Assembly (NCBI RefSeq): GCF_000767465.1
Contig: NZ_CP009291.1
Span: forward strand, 1,381,501-1,445,500
Length of the DNA: 64,000 bases
Reading direction: 5' to 3'
Source: Novosphingobium pentaromativorans US6-1
GTDB taxonomy: Bacteria; Pseudomonadota; Alphaproteobacteria; Sphingomonadales; Sphingomonadaceae
Shown here piece after piece: positions 8,048 to 15,996 of this stretch (positions are counted from its first letter, which is position 1; each line of letters opens with the position of its first letter). The notes under the pieces were generated by a model. The model was not told the DNA's origin and did not search any database. It worked only from the letters and a program-made list of their open reading frames with translations. Made by a program: the position numbers and the translations under genes.

Positions 8048-8817
8048 AGGTGACCGACGAAGAGCTGATGGCCTATGCCGACGGCGAGCTTTCGCCGGTC
8101 GACGCTGCGCGGATCGAAGCCGCGATCGCTTCCGATCCCGACCTCGCCTTGCGACTCGATGCCGAACGCAAGCTGCGGGCGGCCTTGCGCGGCCATCTCG
8201 ATCCCGTTGCCGAGGAGCCCGTTCCGGACGCCTGGAAGGAAATGATCGCCGCCGCGGCCGAAGAGGACGCGCAGGCCGAGGAACGCAAGGTCGTGAGCCT
8301 TGCCGCCGCGAGGGCCGAAAAGGCGAAGAAAGCCGCGCAGGAAGCCAGGGGGACGGCCCGGGCGCGCCCGTTCATGCAGCGCTGGGGCACCGGCGTCGCC
8401 ATTGCCGCTTCGCTGGCCCTGGGGGTGTTCATGGGCACCCAGCTTACGCTCAAGGGCCCGGTAACCGACCGCGATGGCACGCTTGTGGCCTCGGGCGCGC
8501 TGGAACGCGGGCTGGACACCCAACTGGCCGCTGCGAGCGACAAGGGATCGCTCCAGATCCTGACGAGCTTTCAGCGCGGCGACGGCGACTACTGTCGCGT
8601 CTTCGCTTCCGGCGGCACCTCCGGTATCGCCTGCAAGGACGATCACGGCTGGGTGCTCGAACGCACGATCAACGGCGGGGCGCGGCAGGGGACCGAATAC
8701 CGGCAGGCGGGCTCGGCCAATTCCGAACTCATGGCCGCCGCGCAGGACATGGCCAAGGGCGCCCCGCTCGACGCGGAGCAGGAGAAGGCTGCGAAAGCGA
8801 ATGGGTGGAAGGACTAG
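8044..8817 (+). CDS. membrane-anchored anti-sigma factor
   Basis: This 257-residue protein starts with DEELMAYADGELSPVDAARIE, the usual N-terminal helix of transmembrane anti-sigma factors that binds the sigma factor. No HxxxCxxC zinc motif is present, so it is not a ZAS-type protein. A single membrane segment lies at about residues 114-136 (GTGVAIAASLALGVFMGTQ). A charged, probably coiled Ala/Glu/Lys-rich linker (66-105) precedes it, and about 120 residues follow on the periplasmic side. Two cysteines, in DYCRVF and GIACKDD, could form a disulfide in that domain. It overlaps the sigma gene by four bases. Release of the sigma factor probably needs proteolysis or a conformational signal from the periplasm. 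Confidence 0.85.
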   Translation: MKVTDEELMAYADGELSPVDAARIEAAIASDPDLALRLDAERKLRAALRGHLDPVAEEPVPDAWKEMIAAAAEEDAQAEERKVVSLAAARAEKAKKAAQEARGTARARPFMQRWGTGVAIAASLALGVFMGTQLTLKGPVTDRDGTLVASGALERGLDTQLAAASDKGSLQILTSFQRGDGDYCRVFASGGTSGIACKDDHGWVLERTINGGARQGTEYRQAGSANSELMAAAQDMAKGAPLDAEQEKAAKANGWKD

Positions 8818-8870
8818 AGCCCGCGGGCTGCGCGTGCCCCTTCGGCAGGCTCAGGATGATCGGGCTTATC

Positions 8871-8900
8871 TCGTCACCCCCGCGCAGGCTGGGATGACGG
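8871..8900. repeat. REP-like short palindrome
   Basis: CGTCACCCC and GGGATGACG flank a short GC-rich loop, forming an imperfect hairpin of the GTCATCCC type dispersed in many proteobacterial genomes. It lies between the converging ends of the anti-sigma gene and cobA and could act as a weak terminator. A further dispersed motif, GGCAGGCTCAGG, precedes it near 8844 and recurs near 17824. Confidence 0.4.
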
Positions 8901-8933
8901 TGTCTGAGAAAATGACGCTCTCTGGGTAAACCT

Positions 8934-9722
8934 TCAGATTGCCGTTCCGGCCTCCAGCACTGCCACCGCGGCGTCTTCGGGTCGGGCCATGGCCCGACCG
9001 ATCAGCAGCAGCGCGGGCCCGTCTCCCAGCGCGGTGCGGGCGGCAAGAGGGAGCAGGTCGAGGCGGGTATGGAAATGGCGTTCCTGCGGCAGGCTGGCGC
9101 TTTCGACCAGGGCAACCGGTGTATCGGCGGGAAGACCGGCCTCGATCAGTCTGGCCGAGACTTGCGGGGCCGCCGCCTTGCCCATGTAGACAGCGAGCGT
9201 GCCTTCCGGATCGGCAAGTCGCGACCAGTCGAGCTGCAGCTCCTCTCCGGCGCGCGCATGAGCGGTCACGAAAGTCAGCTTGCGGGCAAGACCGCGCAAG
9301 GTCAGCGAGGCGCCAAGGCTGGCCGCCGCTGCGCTGGCGGCGGTCACGCCCGGGCAAATTCGCACGATAACGCCCGCTTCGCGGCAGGCGTCGAGTTCCT
9401 CGGTGGCGCGGCCGAAGATTGCCGGGTCTCCGCCTTTGAGACGCACGACTTTCTCTCCCTGCAGCGCGGCTTCGACAATCAGCCTGTCGATCGTGCCCTG
9501 GTCTTTCGAGTGGCGACCGGATCGCTTGCCGACATGGACGAGGCGTGCCGAGCGCGCGGCCATCTCGAGAATCTCGGGACCGACCAGGGCGTCATAGAAG
9601 ACCACGCTGGCCTCGCCGATCAGGCGTTCGGCCTTGCGCGTCAGCAATTCGGCATCGCCCGGACCGGCACCGACCAGCCATACCGATCCGGCCGGGAAGT
9701 CCCCTTTGAACACATCGGTCAT
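8934..9722 (-). CDS. cobA: uroporphyrinogen-III C-methyltransferase (SUMT), nitrate-cluster copy
   Basis: This 262-residue enzyme of the tetrapyrrole methyltransferase fold has VWLVGAGPGDAELLT at the start, VVRLKGGDPAIFGR in the middle and CPGVTAASAAAASLGASLT around residue 125, the SAM-binding and active-site loops of SUMT. It makes precorrin-2 (S-adenosylmethionine-dependent methylation of uroporphyrinogen III), the first step to siroheme. It is the last gene of the nitrate cluster and overlaps the 3' end of nasA by four bases. Its product would feed the siroheme nitrite reductase NirB. There is no fused CysG-type dehydrogenase/chelatase domain. A second SUMT gene precedes cysI at 54758. 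Confidence 0.93.
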   Translation of the reverse strand: MTDVFKGDFPAGSVWLVGAGPGDAELLTRKAERLIGEASVVFYDALVGPEILEMAARSARLVHVGKRSGRHSKDQGTIDRLIVEAALQGEKVVRLKGGDPAIFGRATEELDACREAGVIVRICPGVTAASAAAASLGASLTLRGLARKLTFVTAHARAGEELQLDWSRLADPEGTLAVYMGKAAAPQVSARLIEAGLPADTPVALVESASLPQERHFHTRLDLLPLAARTALGDGPALLLIGRAMARPEDAAVAVLEAGTAI

Positions 9723-12298
9723 TCTGCAGCTTCCCTTTCAAGCGTCGAACAGACTTCCAGCAACCGGGCAATCGCCGGCCGGCACGATCCGCAGTTGGTG
9801 CCTGCGCGGGTGCAACCGCCCACTTCGGCCACTGTCGCCGCGCCCTCGTTGACCGCCAGTTCGATGTCCTTCTCGCCCACGCCGTGGCAGACGCAGACGA
9901 TCGGACCGCGATCCGGCAAGGGCGTGCTGGGGCGTCCGGCAAGCAGTTCTGCCGTGCTAGCTTCGTCAAGGCCGAGCTGGTCGGCCACCCAGCCGCGCGA
10001 GGGAAGTTCGCCCGAGCGGGTGAGATAGGCTGCGGCAACGAGCGAGCCCCCTTCCCCGCGCACCGCGATGCGGCGCATGCCGCGCGCAATGTCGGCGACT
10101 TCCAGCCGTTCGCCGTCGGGCAGCAACGCGCTGATGTCGATCGCCCCTTCGCCCGCGAGTTCATAGAGCCAGCCCGCCTTGATGCGCGAACGGGTCCAGT
10201 ACAGCAGTCCCTCGGGCGCGATGACGTCACCGCGCACGACGAAGGCCCGCCACGCGGGCGAAAGGGCGACGACACGCGCGGCGCCGTTCTTGAATCCGGG
10301 TTGGCCGGAAACGGGATCCACCGCCTGTGAGGGCAAACGGTTGGAGCGCCCTTCCCCGGCCATGGCGTCGGTCCAGTGCATCGGCACGCAGACTTCGCCG
10401 CGGCGTTGCCCCGTGGACACCTGAACCCGATAGACTGCCGATCCGCTTGCCGTCTCGACCCTGCCGAGGCCGCCATCGACAAGGCCGAAGGTTTCGGCAT
10501 CGGCGGGATGCACTTCCAGCAGCGGCTCGGGACGGTGCTGCGAAAGCGTGGCCGACAGACCGGTGCGCGTCATCGTGTGCCATTGGTCGCGATAGCGCGC
10601 GGTGTTTAGACGCAGCGGGAAATCGGCGCTCGTCACCGGCGCCGGTGGCCGCACCGACACGAGCCGGGCCTTGCCGCTCTCCGTAGGGAAGCGCCAGGCC
10701 AGCGGCCGCTCGCCGCCCCACTGGAACGGCTCCATCGCTTCGTAATCATCGTCGCTCAGCCGGGCATGATGCGTCAGGTCGAGGACCTTTCCGCGCGCCT
10801 TGGAAAGCGACGTCATGAGCGCGTATTCACGGAAGATCTGCGCAGGCTTGTCCCAGGCGAAACTCTCCGCCCAGCCCATCCGCGCCGCGACGTCGGCCAT
10901 GATCTTCCAGTCGGCGCGGGTCTGCCCCGGCGCAGCGAATAGGGCACGCTGGCGGCTGACGCAGCGTTCGGAATTGGTGACGGTGCCGTCCTTCTCTCCC
11001 CAGCCATGCGCAGGCAGGCGGACGTGGGCGAACCTGGCCGTGTCGGTATCGGCAATGATGTCGGAGACGACCACGGTCGGGCAACGCGAAAGTGCTTCGC
11101 GCACGAATTGGCTATCGGGCAGCGAGACGGCCGGATTGGTGGCCATGACCCAGAGGAACCTGATCTTGCCCTGATGAATGGCGCGGAACATGTCGACCGC
11201 CTTGAGGCCGGGCCCGGCGCATATGTTGGGCGCGGCCCAGAAGGCCGAGACATCGGCGCGTTCCTGCTCGGAAAATCCGAGATGGCACGCGAGCGTGTTG
11301 GCCAGTCCCCCCACCTCGCGACCACCCATTGCATTGGGCTGGCCGGTGATGCTGAACGGCCCCGCGCCAATCCGGTTGATCCGGCCTGTCGCGAGGTGGA
11401 AGTTGATGATCGCATTGCCCTTGTCGGTGCCGCCTACCGACTGGTTCGCCCCCTGGCTGAACAGGGTGACCATGCGCGGATGCTCGGCAACGATATTGCA
11501 CAGCTTGGCAAAGAGTCCCGGGGTTACGCCGGGATCGCAGTCAAGCCCATCCCAGAAGCCGGCGTCGGCTTCGACCCGATCGCGCAGGAATGCAGGGTCC
11601 AGCTTGCCGCGCCGGTTCATCTCGGCCAGCAGGGCGTTGAACAGCGCGGTATCGCCATCGGGGGCGATCGGCACGTGCAGGTCGGCCTGTTCGGCTGTCT
11701 CGGTACGGCGCGGATCGATGACCACGATCTTGGTGCCGCGCCGCTCGCGCGTCTTCTCGATGCGCTGCCAGACGACCGGGTGGCACCAGGCGGTGTTCGA
11801 GCCGACCAGCAGGACAAGGTCGGTGGCGTCCAGATCCTCGTAAGAGCACGGCACGACATCCTCGCCGAAGGCGCGGTTATGGGCGGCCACTGCGCTCGCC
11901 ATGCAAAGCCGCGAATTGGTGTCGATATTGCCGCTGCCGACGAAGCCCTTCATCAGCTTGTTGGCGACGTAATAGTCTTCGGTGAGCAATTGTCCCGAGA
12001 CATAGAAGGCGACGCTTTCGGGCCCGTGCCGGGCGATGCAGTCGCTCATCCGGTCGGCGACGAGATCGAGCGCGTCGTCCCAGCTCGCCTCGCCCTGGCC
12101 GATCATCGGCCTGAGCAGGCGGCCCTCCAGCCCTACCGTCTCGGCAAGGTGGGTGCCCTTAGAGCATAGCCGGCCGCTGTTCGCCGGATGCTGCCGATCC
12201 CCGACGATGGCGACCCCCCGATCACCATCGCCGGAAACCTCGGCAGTGATGCCGCAGCCTACTCCGCAATAGGCGCAAGTCGTGCGGATCACCTTCAT
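9719..12298 (-). CDS. nasA: assimilatory nitrate reductase, catalytic subunit with C-terminal BFD-like domain
   Basis: The 859-residue molybdoenzyme starts with TCAYCGVGCGITAEV followed by RLCSKGTHL, the four-cysteine 4Fe-4S site of periplasmic/assimilatory nitrate reductases. The molybdopterin domains follow, with segments such as NTNSRLCMASAV (a candidate Mo-ligand region), TNPAVSLPD and the C-terminal dinucleotide-binding part with LNTARYRDQWHTMTRTG. Residues 800-850 form a BFD-like 2Fe-2S domain with CVCHG and CGSCRPAIARLL, typical of the NasA/NasC type that takes electrons from an NAD(P)H partner. No signal peptide is present, so it is cytoplasmic. It reduces nitrate to nitrite for NirBD. 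It begins six bases after the nirD stop. Confidence 0.93.
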   Translation of the reverse strand: MKVIRTTCAYCGVGCGITAEVSGDGDRGVAIVGDRQHPANSGRLCSKGTHLAETVGLEGRLLRPMIGQGEASWDDALDLVADRMSDCIARHGPESVAFYVSGQLLTEDYYVANKLMKGFVGSGNIDTNSRLCMASAVAAHNRAFGEDVVPCSYEDLDATDLVLLVGSNTAWCHPVVWQRIEKTRERRGTKIVVIDPRRTETAEQADLHVPIAPDGDTALFNALLAEMNRRGKLDPAFLRDRVEADAGFWDGLDCDPGVTPGLFAKLCNIVAEHPRMVTLFSQGANQSVGGTDKGNAIINFHLATGRINRIGAGPFSITGQPNAMGGREVGGLANTLACHLGFSEQERADVSAFWAAPNICAGPGLKAVDMFRAIHQGKIRFLWVMATNPAVSLPDSQFVREALSRCPTVVVSDIIADTDTARFAHVRLPAHGWGEKDGTVTNSERCVSRQRALFAAPGQTRADWKIMADVAARMGWAESFAWDKPAQIFREYALMTSLSKARGKVLDLTHHARLSDDDYEAMEPFQWGGERPLAWRFPTESGKARLVSVRPPAPVTSADFPLRLNTARYRDQWHTMTRTGLSATLSQHRPEPLLEVHPADAETFGLVDGGLGRVETASGSAVYRVQVSTGQRRGEVCVPMHWTDAMAGEGRSNRLPSQAVDPVSGQPGFKNGAARVVALSPAWRAFVVRGDVIAPEGLLYWTRSRIKAGWLYELAGEGAIDISALLPDGERLEVADIARGMRRIAVRGEGGSLVAAAYLTRSGELPSRGWVADQLGLDEASTAELLAGRPSTPLPDRGPIVCVCHGVGEKDIELAVNEGAATVAEVGGCTRAGTNCGSCRPAIARLLEVCSTLEREAAE

Positions 12299-12303
12299 GG
12301 CGA

Positions 12304-12672
12304 TCAGGCCGCCGCCCGGGTCTGGGCGGTATCCGTCTCGCCTGTGCCGATAACGGCGGAACGCAGCAGGTAGATGCGCCCGGCATCGACCTTGAGCGGA
12401 ATGGTCGGGACGCAGCCCTCGTCATCGCCCAGCGCCTTGCCGCTGCGCAGCGAGATGTTCCAGTTGTGCAGCGGGCAGGTCACGACGTCACCGTGGACGA
12501 TGCCCTGGCTGAGCGGCCCCTGCTTGTGCGGGCACTTGTTGCGCAGCGCGAAGAATTCGTTGCGCATCGTGTGGAACACCGCGATTTCCTCGCCCCCTTC
12601 CACCGGAAGGGTGCGCGCGGTGCCGGCTTCGATCTGCGAGATCGGTCCGATATCAAGCCAGTCGCCGATCAT
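12304..12672 (-). CDS. nirD: nitrite reductase small subunit, Rieske-type
   Basis: The start MIGDWLDIGPISQIEAG gives 122 residues, the usual length for NirD. Its ATG overlaps the nirB stop by one base (TAATG), so the subunits are coupled. The Rieske fold has both ligand pairs intact: CPHKQGP and CPLHNWN. The frame is open further upstream, but that stretch is antisense-like and overlaps nirB. NirD is the partner of NirB in cytoplasmic NAD(P)H-dependent reduction of nitrite to ammonium. Confidence 0.93.
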   Translation of the reverse strand: MIGDWLDIGPISQIEAGTARTLPVEGGEEIAVFHTMRNEFFALRNKCPHKQGPLSQGIVHGDVVTCPLHNWNISLRSGKALGDDEGCVPTIPLKVDAGRIYLLRSAVIGTGETDTAQTRAAA

Positions 12673-15191
12673 TATGCCTTCTCCAGTTCCAGGGCCATGT
12701 CCAGCGGACGCACGGTGGCGATGTGGGCGTGCAGGTCCTTTCGGTCTCCCGCGGCCCGCTTGGCCCAGGGATCGTCCTGCATGAATTGCTGCGAATAGAG
12801 GAACCGGGCGGCGTAGGTCCGGACGGCGCCATCCTCGGCCAGCTTGTCCTTCACGTATTCGAGCCCGACCCGTTCGACCCAGGGAGCTGTGCGCTCGAGA
12901 TAATGTGCTTCCTCCCGGTAGAGCTGAATGAAGGCAGCGCACATCTCGAGCGCATCTTCCTCGCTATCGACCTTGCAGAGCAGGTCGGTCGCGCGGACCT
13001 TGATGCCGCCATTACCGGCGATGTGCAGTTCGTAGCCGGAGTCGACGCAGACGACCCCGAAGTCCTTGATCGTCGCCTCGGCGCAATTGCGCGGGCAACC
13101 GCTGACGGCGATCTTGAACTTGTGGGGCATCCACGAGCCCCAGGTCATCCTCTCGATCTTGACGCCAAGCCCGGTCGAATCCTGCGTACCGAAGCGGCAC
13201 CATTCGGAACCGACGCAGGTTTTCACCGTGCGCAGCGACTTGCCGTAGGCGTGGCCCGAGACCATGCCGGCGGCATTGAGGTCGGCCCAGACGGCAGGCA
13301 GGTCTTCCTTCTTGATGCCGAAAATGTCGAGGCGTTGTCCGCCGGTCACCTTGACCATCGGCGCGTTGTACTTCTCGACGACATCGGCAATCGCACGCAG
13401 TTCGGTGGGGTTGGTAAGCCCGCCCCACATGCGCGGGACGACCGAGTAAGTGCCGTCCTTCTGGATATTGGCATGAAGGCGTTCATTGACGAAGCGGCTC
13501 TTCTGGTCGTCTTCGTATTCGCCCGGCCACGCGCAGAGCAGATAATAGTTGAGCGCGGGGCGGCACGAGGCGCAGCCATCCGGCGTCGTCCAGTGCAGTT
13601 CCTGCATGACCTCGGGAATGACCTTGAGCTGCTTCTCCACGATCAGCTTGCGTACGTCGTCATGGGTAAAACTGGTGCACTTGCACATCGTCTTCGGGCC
13701 GCTCTCGACTTCGCCGCCCAGCGTCACCGCCAGCAGGCTTTCGACGAGGCCCGTGCACGAACCGCAGGAGGCCGAGGCCTTGCAGCCGCTGCGCACGGCA
13801 TCGAGCGAGTGTGCCCCGCCGGTGATGCACTGGACGACGGCGCCCTTGGAAACGCCGTTGCAGCCGCAGATCTCGGCATCGTCCGAGAGGGCAGCAACGG
13901 CGGCGTTAGGGTCCGCGAGCGCACCCCCGGACGCGAAGGCCTGGCCGAAGATCAGGGCCTCACGGATTTCGGAAACATCCTCGCCCTTCTTCATCAGGTC
14001 GAAGTACCAGGAGCCGTCGGCAGTATCGCCGTAAAGCACTGCGCCCAGGACCTTGTTGTCCTTGACGATGACGCGCTTGTACACCCCGCGCGAAGCATCG
14101 CGCATGACGATGTCCTCGCAGTCCTCGCCGCCGGAGAAATCCCCGGCCGAGAACAGGTCGATCCCCGAGACTTTCAGCTTGGTCGACGTGACCGAGCCTT
14201 CATAGCCGGTCGGGCTCTCGGTAACGAAGTCGGCCAGGGCACGGCACATGTCCCAGAGCGGCGCGACGAGGCCGTAGCACATGCCGCGGTGCTGGACGCA
14301 TTCGCCCACGGAGAGGATCGCCGGATCGGACGTGACCATGTGGTCGTCGACCATGATGCCGCGCTCGACCTCGAGGCCGGCGGCGCGGGCAAGGCCGGTG
14401 GCCGGGCGGATGCCGACGGCCATGACGACGATGTCGGCCGGGATCTCGGTGCCGTCATCCAGCATGACCCCGGCGACCTTGCCGTCCTTGCCGAGGATTT
14501 CCCTGGTATTCGCGCCGGTCAGGATGGTCTGGCCACGGCGTTCCAGCTCGGTCTTGAGCAGCCAGCCGGCTGCCTCGTCGAGCTGGCGTTCCATCAGCGT
14601 GGGCATGAGGTGGATGACCGTGACCTTCATCCCGCGCAGCGAGAGGCCGTGGGCCGCTTCGAGGCCGAGCAGGCCGCCGCCGATGACGACGGCATTGCCG
14701 CCGCCCCTGGCGTTGCCGGCTTCGGCCGCACCGAGCATCTTGTCGACGTCATCGAGGTCGCGGAAAGTAACGACGCCATCGAGGTCCTTGCCCGGCACGG
14801 GAATGATGAAGGGATCGGAGCCGGTGGCGATCAGCAGCCGGTCGTAGGGTTCGGCGCGGCCGGACGCGGAAATCACCGTCATCGCCTCGCGGTCGATGTG
14901 ATCGACCTTGTCGCCCGAGATCAGCGTGATGCCGTTATCATCGTACCATTGCTGGGTATTGATGACGATTTCGTCGAAGGTCTTCTCACCGGCCAGAACC
15001 GGAGAAAGCATGATGCGATTGTAGTTCACCCGCGGCTCGGCGCCGAAAATGGTGATGTCGAAGCGCTTCGGATCGCGCGCCAGGATTTCCTCGACGGCGC
15101 GGCAACCCGCCATGCCGTTGCCGATTACCACGAGCCTTTCCCGGCCCTGGCCGGGAAGGTCGCCCTTCTCGAAGTTCATCGGTGCATTCAC
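12672..15191 (-). CDS. nirB: nitrite reductase [NAD(P)H] large subunit
   Basis: The protein opens with an FAD-binding Rossmann motif (VVIGNGMAGCRAVEEIL) and a second dinucleotide site (VVIGGGLLGLEAAHGL). Two BFD-like 2Fe-2S regions follow (CGCNGVSKG with CGSCTG, and CKCTSF with CASCRPAL). Then come nitrite/sulfite reductase domains with CVGSEWCRFG and SGCPRNCAEA binding the 4Fe-4S/siroheme centre. Two starts are possible. A GTG at 15191 has GGAG seven bases upstream and gives 839 residues. The ATG at 15179 has no ribosome site. I chose the GTG. The gene heads nirB-nirD-nasA-cobA and lies behind a leader with an intrinsic attenuator, consistent with NasT control. Confidence 0.93.
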   Translation of the reverse strand: MNAPMNFEKGDLPGQGRERLVVIGNGMAGCRAVEEILARDPKRFDITIFGAEPRVNYNRIMLSPVLAGEKTFDEIVINTQQWYDDNGITLISGDKVDHIDREAMTVISASGRAEPYDRLLIATGSDPFIIPVPGKDLDGVVTFRDLDDVDKMLGAAEAGNARGGGNAVVIGGGLLGLEAAHGLSLRGMKVTVIHLMPTLMERQLDEAAGWLLKTELERRGQTILTGANTREILGKDGKVAGVMLDDGTEIPADIVVMAVGIRPATGLARAAGLEVERGIMVDDHMVTSDPAILSVGECVQHRGMCYGLVAPLWDMCRALADFVTESPTGYEGSVTSTKLKVSGIDLFSAGDFSGGEDCEDIVMRDASRGVYKRVIVKDNKVLGAVLYGDTADGSWYFDLMKKGEDVSEIREALIFGQAFASGGALADPNAAVAALSDDAEICGCNGVSKGAVVQCITGGAHSLDAVRSGCKASASCGSCTGLVESLLAVTLGGEVESGPKTMCKCTSFTHDDVRKLIVEKQLKVIPEVMQELHWTTPDGCASCRPALNYYLLCAWPGEYEDDQKSRFVNERLHANIQKDGTYSVVPRMWGGLTNPTELRAIADVVEKYNAPMVKVTGGQRLDIFGIKKEDLPAVWADLNAAGMVSGHAYGKSLRTVKTCVGSEWCRFGTQDSTGLGVKIERMTWGSWMPHKFKIAVSGCPRNCAEATIKDFGVVCVDSGYELHIAGNGGIKVRATDLLCKVDSEEDALEMCAAFIQLYREEAHYLERTAPWVERVGLEYVKDKLAEDGAVRTYAARFLYSQQFMQDDPWAKRAAGDRKDLHAHIATVRPLDMALELEKA

Positions 15192-15219
15192 GTCACGTCT
15201 CCGTTCGCAACGCGCACAC

Positions 15220-15266
15220 AAAAAAACCGCCTCGTGCCTGTTCCCGATCGGGAAAGGTACGGGCGG
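15220..15266 (-). terminator. leader attenuator in front of nirB
   Basis: On the minus strand CCGCC (15266-15262) pairs with GGCGG (15231-15227), followed at once by seven T (15226-15220). The loop contains the palindrome TTCCCGATCGGGAA. The flanks GCCGCCCG and CGAGGCGGTTTTTTT are identical in the nrtA leader. It ends 29 bases before the nirB start, so read-through is needed for expression. Confidence 0.75.
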
Positions 15267-15311
15267 CGTCGTTGCCACGCGTCTGTAAATCTGAAGGCGA
15301 GGCGCTCAATT

Positions 15312-15327
15312 CGTCCAACGGTGGACG
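15312..15327 (-). promoter_or_regulatory. ANTAR-type hexaloop hairpin, nirB leader
   Basis: CGUCC-ACCGUU-GGACG forms a 5-bp stem with a six-base loop carrying A at position 1 and G at position 4, the signature of RNA targets of ANTAR antiterminators. It lies 45 bases before the attenuator, exactly as in the nrtA leader. The expected second hexaloop is not clear here. The following segment folds only imperfectly. Confidence 0.6.
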
Positions 15328-15501
15328 GACGCTTTCTCGCTTGGGCTTGTTTAACCGATTCGCCGTGCGCGGCGCAAGACGGTTTTTTGCAGTGCAGCAG
15401 GAAAAGGTTGATTATACATATAAATCAGATGTTTATGATTACAGATCGGCCTTGCCCCGGATGGAATGGCGGTGGAAAGGCGAACAGTCTGAACCTGGCG
15501 A

Positions 15502-15532
15502 CCGTCACCCTGAAACGAATTCAGCATGACGG
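15502..15532. repeat. REP-like hairpin after cynS
   Basis: CCGTCA (15502-15507) pairs with TGACGG (15527-15532), and inside it CTGAA pairs with TTCAG around a five-base loop. On the minus strand this follows the cynS stop by about 20 bases and may terminate or stabilise that transcript. Its sequence resembles the common GTCATGCTGAA repeats. Confidence 0.5.
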
Positions 15533-15552
15533 CCGACCTGTGGTAGTTCCCC

Positions 15553-15996
15553 TTACCAGCTCTTGTAGGGAAGGAACTTGCCCGACATCTTCACTTCGAT
15601 GCGATCGCCCTTCTCGTTGGGGATCTTCTCGACGGTCATGTCGAAGTCGATGGCGCTCATGATGCCATCGCCACCCTTTTCCTGAATCAGTTCCTTCAGC
15701 GTTTCGCCATAGACGCCGACAATCTCGTAGAAGCGGTAGATGCACGGATCGGTGGGGACGGTCGCCTCGAACATCTTCTTGGGATATTCGGCCAGCACGA
15801 CCGCTGCCTCCTGCGGCAGGCCCAGGCCTTTAGCAACCTTGTCGGCGCTCTCGCGCGGAAGCGAATTCATGCCGAGGCATGCCGACGTCACGAAGACTTC
15901 CTGCATCCCGGCCATCTCGGCGATCTGCGCCCAGGTCACGCCGCCAGCGCGCTTCTTTTCATAGATCATGTCGGTGACATCGGCCTTGGTCATCAT
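15553..15996 (-). CDS. cynS: cyanate hydratase (cyanase)
   Basis: This 147-residue protein has the cyanase core. An N-terminal helix-turn-helix-like domain (WAQIAEMAGMQEVFVTSACL) precedes the catalytic segment CIYRFYEIVGVYGETLKELI, carrying the active-site Arg and Glu, and GDGIMSAIDF with the catalytic Ser. It converts cyanate and bicarbonate to ammonia and CO2. Its start overlaps the stop of the PP2C-kinase gene (ATGA), so it belongs to the same transcript as that gene and fnt. This places cyanate use inside the nitrate cluster as another nitrogen source. A second ATG directly follows the first (MMTKADV). Confidence 0.95.
   Translation of the reverse strand: MMTKADVTDMIYEKKRAGGVTWAQIAEMAGMQEVFVTSACLGMNSLPRESADKVAKGLGLPQEAAVVLAEYPKKMFEATVPTDPCIYRFYEIVGVYGETLKELIQEKGGDGIMSAIDFDMTVEKIPNEKGDRIEVKMSGKFLPYKSW

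Larger units (their letters stand above)
15192..15552 (-). promoter_or_regulatory. nirB promoter and leader region (361-base gap)
   Basis: This gap between cynS and nirB holds, in transcription order, a REP-like hairpin (15532-15502), an AT-rich island with TATAAT at 15416-15411 as a likely -10, then TGCAAAAA, a 17-nt block shared with the nrtA leader (15364-15348), a hexaloop hairpin (15327-15312) and an intrinsic attenuator (15266-15220). A start near 15404 would give a leader of roughly 210 bases. The -35 is poor, which suggests activator dependence. No open frame in the gap has a ribosome site. Confidence 0.6.

Noticed and set aside
15370..15400. Sigma-54 promoter near TGCAAAAA in the nirB leader
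   Set aside because: There is no GG at the required distance before the GC of TGCA. The nrtA leader likewise lacks the -24 element.
12723..15662. A 979-codon open frame on the + strand opposite nirB
   Set aside because: It is antisense to a gene with clear conserved cofactor motifs. Its predicted product is rich in Arg, His, Gly and Asp without domains. Long antisense frames are expected in GC-rich DNA.
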